Positions 20,888 to 22,256 of a stretch of DNA of 22,256 nt are shown here, piece by piece; the stretch's first letter is position 1, and every line of letters starts with the position of its first letter. The notes below the pieces were generated by a model. The model saw only the letters and a program-made list of their open reading frames with translations, did not search any database and was not told where the DNA came from. A program made the position numbers and the translations under genes. The stretch comes from DATFQE01 sp035264445. GTDB lineage: Bacteria; Actinomycetota; Thermoleophilia; Gaiellales; Gaiellaceae. Location: positions 1 through 22,256 of the forward strand of contig DATFQE010000127.1 in assembly GCA_035264445.1 (NCBI GenBank), written 5' to 3'.

Positions 20888-22256
20888 CTTTCACGACGCG
20901 CCCCGAGCTGCGCGGCACCTTCGGGATGGTCGCGTCGACGCACTGGCTGGCGTCCGCCGCCGGGATGGCGGTGCTCGAGCGCGGGGGCAACGCCTTCGAC
21001 GCGGCGGCGGCCACCGGCTTGACGCTCCAGGTCGTGGAGCCGCACCTCAACGGTCCGGGCGGCGACCTGCCCGTCGTGCTCTGGAGCGCCGAACGGGGAG
21101 AGCCGCTCGTACTGTGCGCGCAGGGCACGGCGCCCGCCGCCGCGACGATCGAGCGCTTCCACGACCTCGGGCACGAGCTGATACCCGGCACCGGCGTCCT
21201 CGCGGCGTGCGTCCCGGGTGCGTTTGACGGCTGGATGCTGCTGCTGCGCGACTTCGGCACCCTCGAGCTCGCCGACGTCCTCGAGCACGCGATCGGCTAC
21301 GCCGAGAACGGGTATCCGGTCGTGCCGGGGATCACGATGACGATCGAGCGCGCGGCGGGCCTCCTGCGGACCTGGCCGGCCTCGGCGGAGCTGTACCTTC
21401 CGGCGCCTCGTCCGGGAACGCTGTTCCGCAACCCGGTGCTCGCCGCGACGTACCGCCGCATCCTCGACGAGGCGCGAGGCGGCACCCGCGAGGAGCGGAT
21501 CAACGGCGCCCGCGAGGCCTTTTACCGCGGCTTCGTCGCCGAGGCGGTGGACACGTTCTGCTCGGAGCAGGGAGGGCTGCTGACCGGCGACGACCTCGGC
21601 TCGTGGGAGGCGACGATCGAGGCGCCCGCGACGTTCGAGTACCACGGCCACACCGTCTGCAAGACGGGCCCCTGGGGCCAGGGTCCGGTCTTCCTCCAAC
21701 AGCTGGCCCTGCTCGCCGGCTTCGACATCGAGGGCATGCGCATCGGCTCCGCGGAGTACGTCCACACGGTGACGGAGTGCGCCAAGCTGGCGTTCGCGGA
21801 CCGCGAGGCCTTCTACGGCGACCCCGGCTTCGTCGAGGTCCCGCTCGATCGGTTGCTGTCGGCGGCCTACAACGACGAGCGCCGCGCTCTCGTGAGCGAC
21901 GATGCCTCGGACGAGTTGAGGCCCGGCGGCGGGCGGCTTCCCCGGCTCGTGGACGCTCCGACCACCGTGGGCGCCGGCGAGCCGACGCGCGGCGACACCG
22001 TCCACCTCGACGTCGCGGACCGTCACGGCAACCTGGCCTCGGCGACGCCGAGCGGAGGCTGGCTGCACAGCTCGCCCGTGATCCCCGAGCTGGGCTGGCC
22101 GCTCGGCACTCGCGCCCAGATGTTCTGGCTCGAGCCCGGTCTGCCGTCCTCGCTGGAGCCGCGAAAGAGGCCGCGGACGACGCTGTCGCCCTCGCTCGCC
22201 CTCCGCGGCGGCGACCCATACCTCGCGTTCGGGACGCCCGGCGGCGACCAGCAGGA
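20884..22256 (+). CDS. ggt: Gamma-glutamyltransferase family protein, N-terminal 457 residues (cut by window edge)
   Basis: An N-terminal-nucleophile hydrolase/transferase acting on gamma-glutamyl compounds such as glutathione. Conserved parts are FGMVASTHWLASAAG (13-27), LERGGNAFDAAAA (31-43), EPHLNGPGGDLP (52-63), PGAFDGWMLLLRDFGT (111-126) and TGPWGQGPVFLQQL (261-274). Autocleavage would be at GDTVHLDVAD, making Thr372 the likely nucleophile. PSGGW and GTPGGDQQ later match the substrate-binding region. The conserved block begins before the first ATG (20926). Upstream in frame back to a TGA at 20788-20790 the only start-like codons are CTGs. CTG at 20884-20886 overlaps the dppF TGA and has AGGAG four bases upstream (20875-20879), so it is the best start. 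No signal peptide is visible, so the enzyme is probably cytoplasmic, acting on imported peptides. Confidence 0.9.
   Translation, partial: MTFTTRPELRGTFGMVASTHWLASAAGMAVLERGGNAFDAAAATGLTLQVVEPHLNGPGGDLPVVLWSAERGEPLVLCAQGTAPAAATIERFHDLGHELIPGTGVLAACVPGAFDGWMLLLRDFGTLELADVLEHAIGYAENGYPVVPGITMTIERAAGLLRTWPASAELYLPAPRPGTLFRNPVLAATYRRILDEARGGTREERINGAREAFYRGFVAEAVDTFCSEQGGLLTGDDLGSWEATIEAPATFEYHGHTVCKTGPWGQGPVFLQQLALLAGFDIEGMRIGSAEYVHTVTECAKLAFADREAFYGDPGFVEVPLDRLLSAAYNDERRALVSDDASDELRPGGGRLPRLVDAPTTVGAGEPTRGDTVHLDVADRHGNLASATPSGGWLHSSPVIPELGWPLGTRAQMFWLEPGLPSSLEPRKRPRTTLSPSLALRGGDPYLAFGTPGGDQQ

Noticed and set aside
20587..22068. A 493-codon minus-strand frame opposite dppF and ggt
   Set aside because: No recognisable domain; the plus strand encodes conserved ABC ATPase and GGT motifs over the same bases.

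Overview
The window is GC-rich, gene-dense bacterial chromosome. A fhaA-fhaB-pstP-rodA-pbpA-pknB cluster, many GTG starts and 4-base stop/start overlaps point to an actinobacterium. The lack of a pknA next to pknB, and the neighbours (DUF4446, a CARDB-like protein, palindromic GGTGCCTGGCACC repeats), fit a deep-branching group such as Thermoleophilia (Gaiellales/Solirubrobacterales). That placement is inference, not proof.

Region 1 (1-9161, all minus strand) is a cell-wall growth and Ser/Thr phosphorylation operon. In transcription order it runs: a Ser/Thr kinase with a polytopic membrane C-terminus, fhaA, fhaB, pstP (PP2C phosphatase), rodA/ftsW (SEDS glycosyltransferase), pbpA (class B transpeptidase), pknB (kinase with four PASTA repeats) and the start of ddl (cut by the window edge). 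Most junctions are ATGA or GTGA overlaps. The exception is a 148-base pstP-rodA gap, which holds a strong two-tier stem-loop and a 51-codon open frame joined to both neighbours by GTGA overlaps.

Region 2 (9253-13648) is a set of small independent genes: a membrane-anchored CARDB-like protein, a DUF4446 membrane protein, an HNH endonuclease, a DUF2199 protein, a tandem-rhodanese sulfurtransferase and a secreted SIMPL-domain protein. Two copies of a palindromic repeat, exactly 100 bp apart, lie between the convergent DUF2199 and sulfurtransferase genes.

Region 3 (13623-22256) is a divergon. To the left lie two half-length TSUP (TauE/SafE-like) permeases and a GntR/FCD regulator. To the right lie a complete Dpp/Opp-type peptide ABC transporter (binding protein, two permeases, two ATPases) and a gamma-glutamyltransferase-family enzyme that runs off the window. 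The shared 139-bp promoter region carries TTGGATCCAA and a second TGGATCCA site 21 bp away (two helical turns), which are good candidate operators for the regulator. The simplest reading is a regulated module for importing and hydrolysing gamma-glutamyl or related peptides, with export of an anion such as sulfite; the substrate is inferred. The gamma-glutamyltransferase has no ATG, GTG or TTG start upstream of its conserved N-terminus and probably starts at a CTG that overlaps the preceding stop. No tRNA, rRNA, CRISPR array or insertion sequence was seen.
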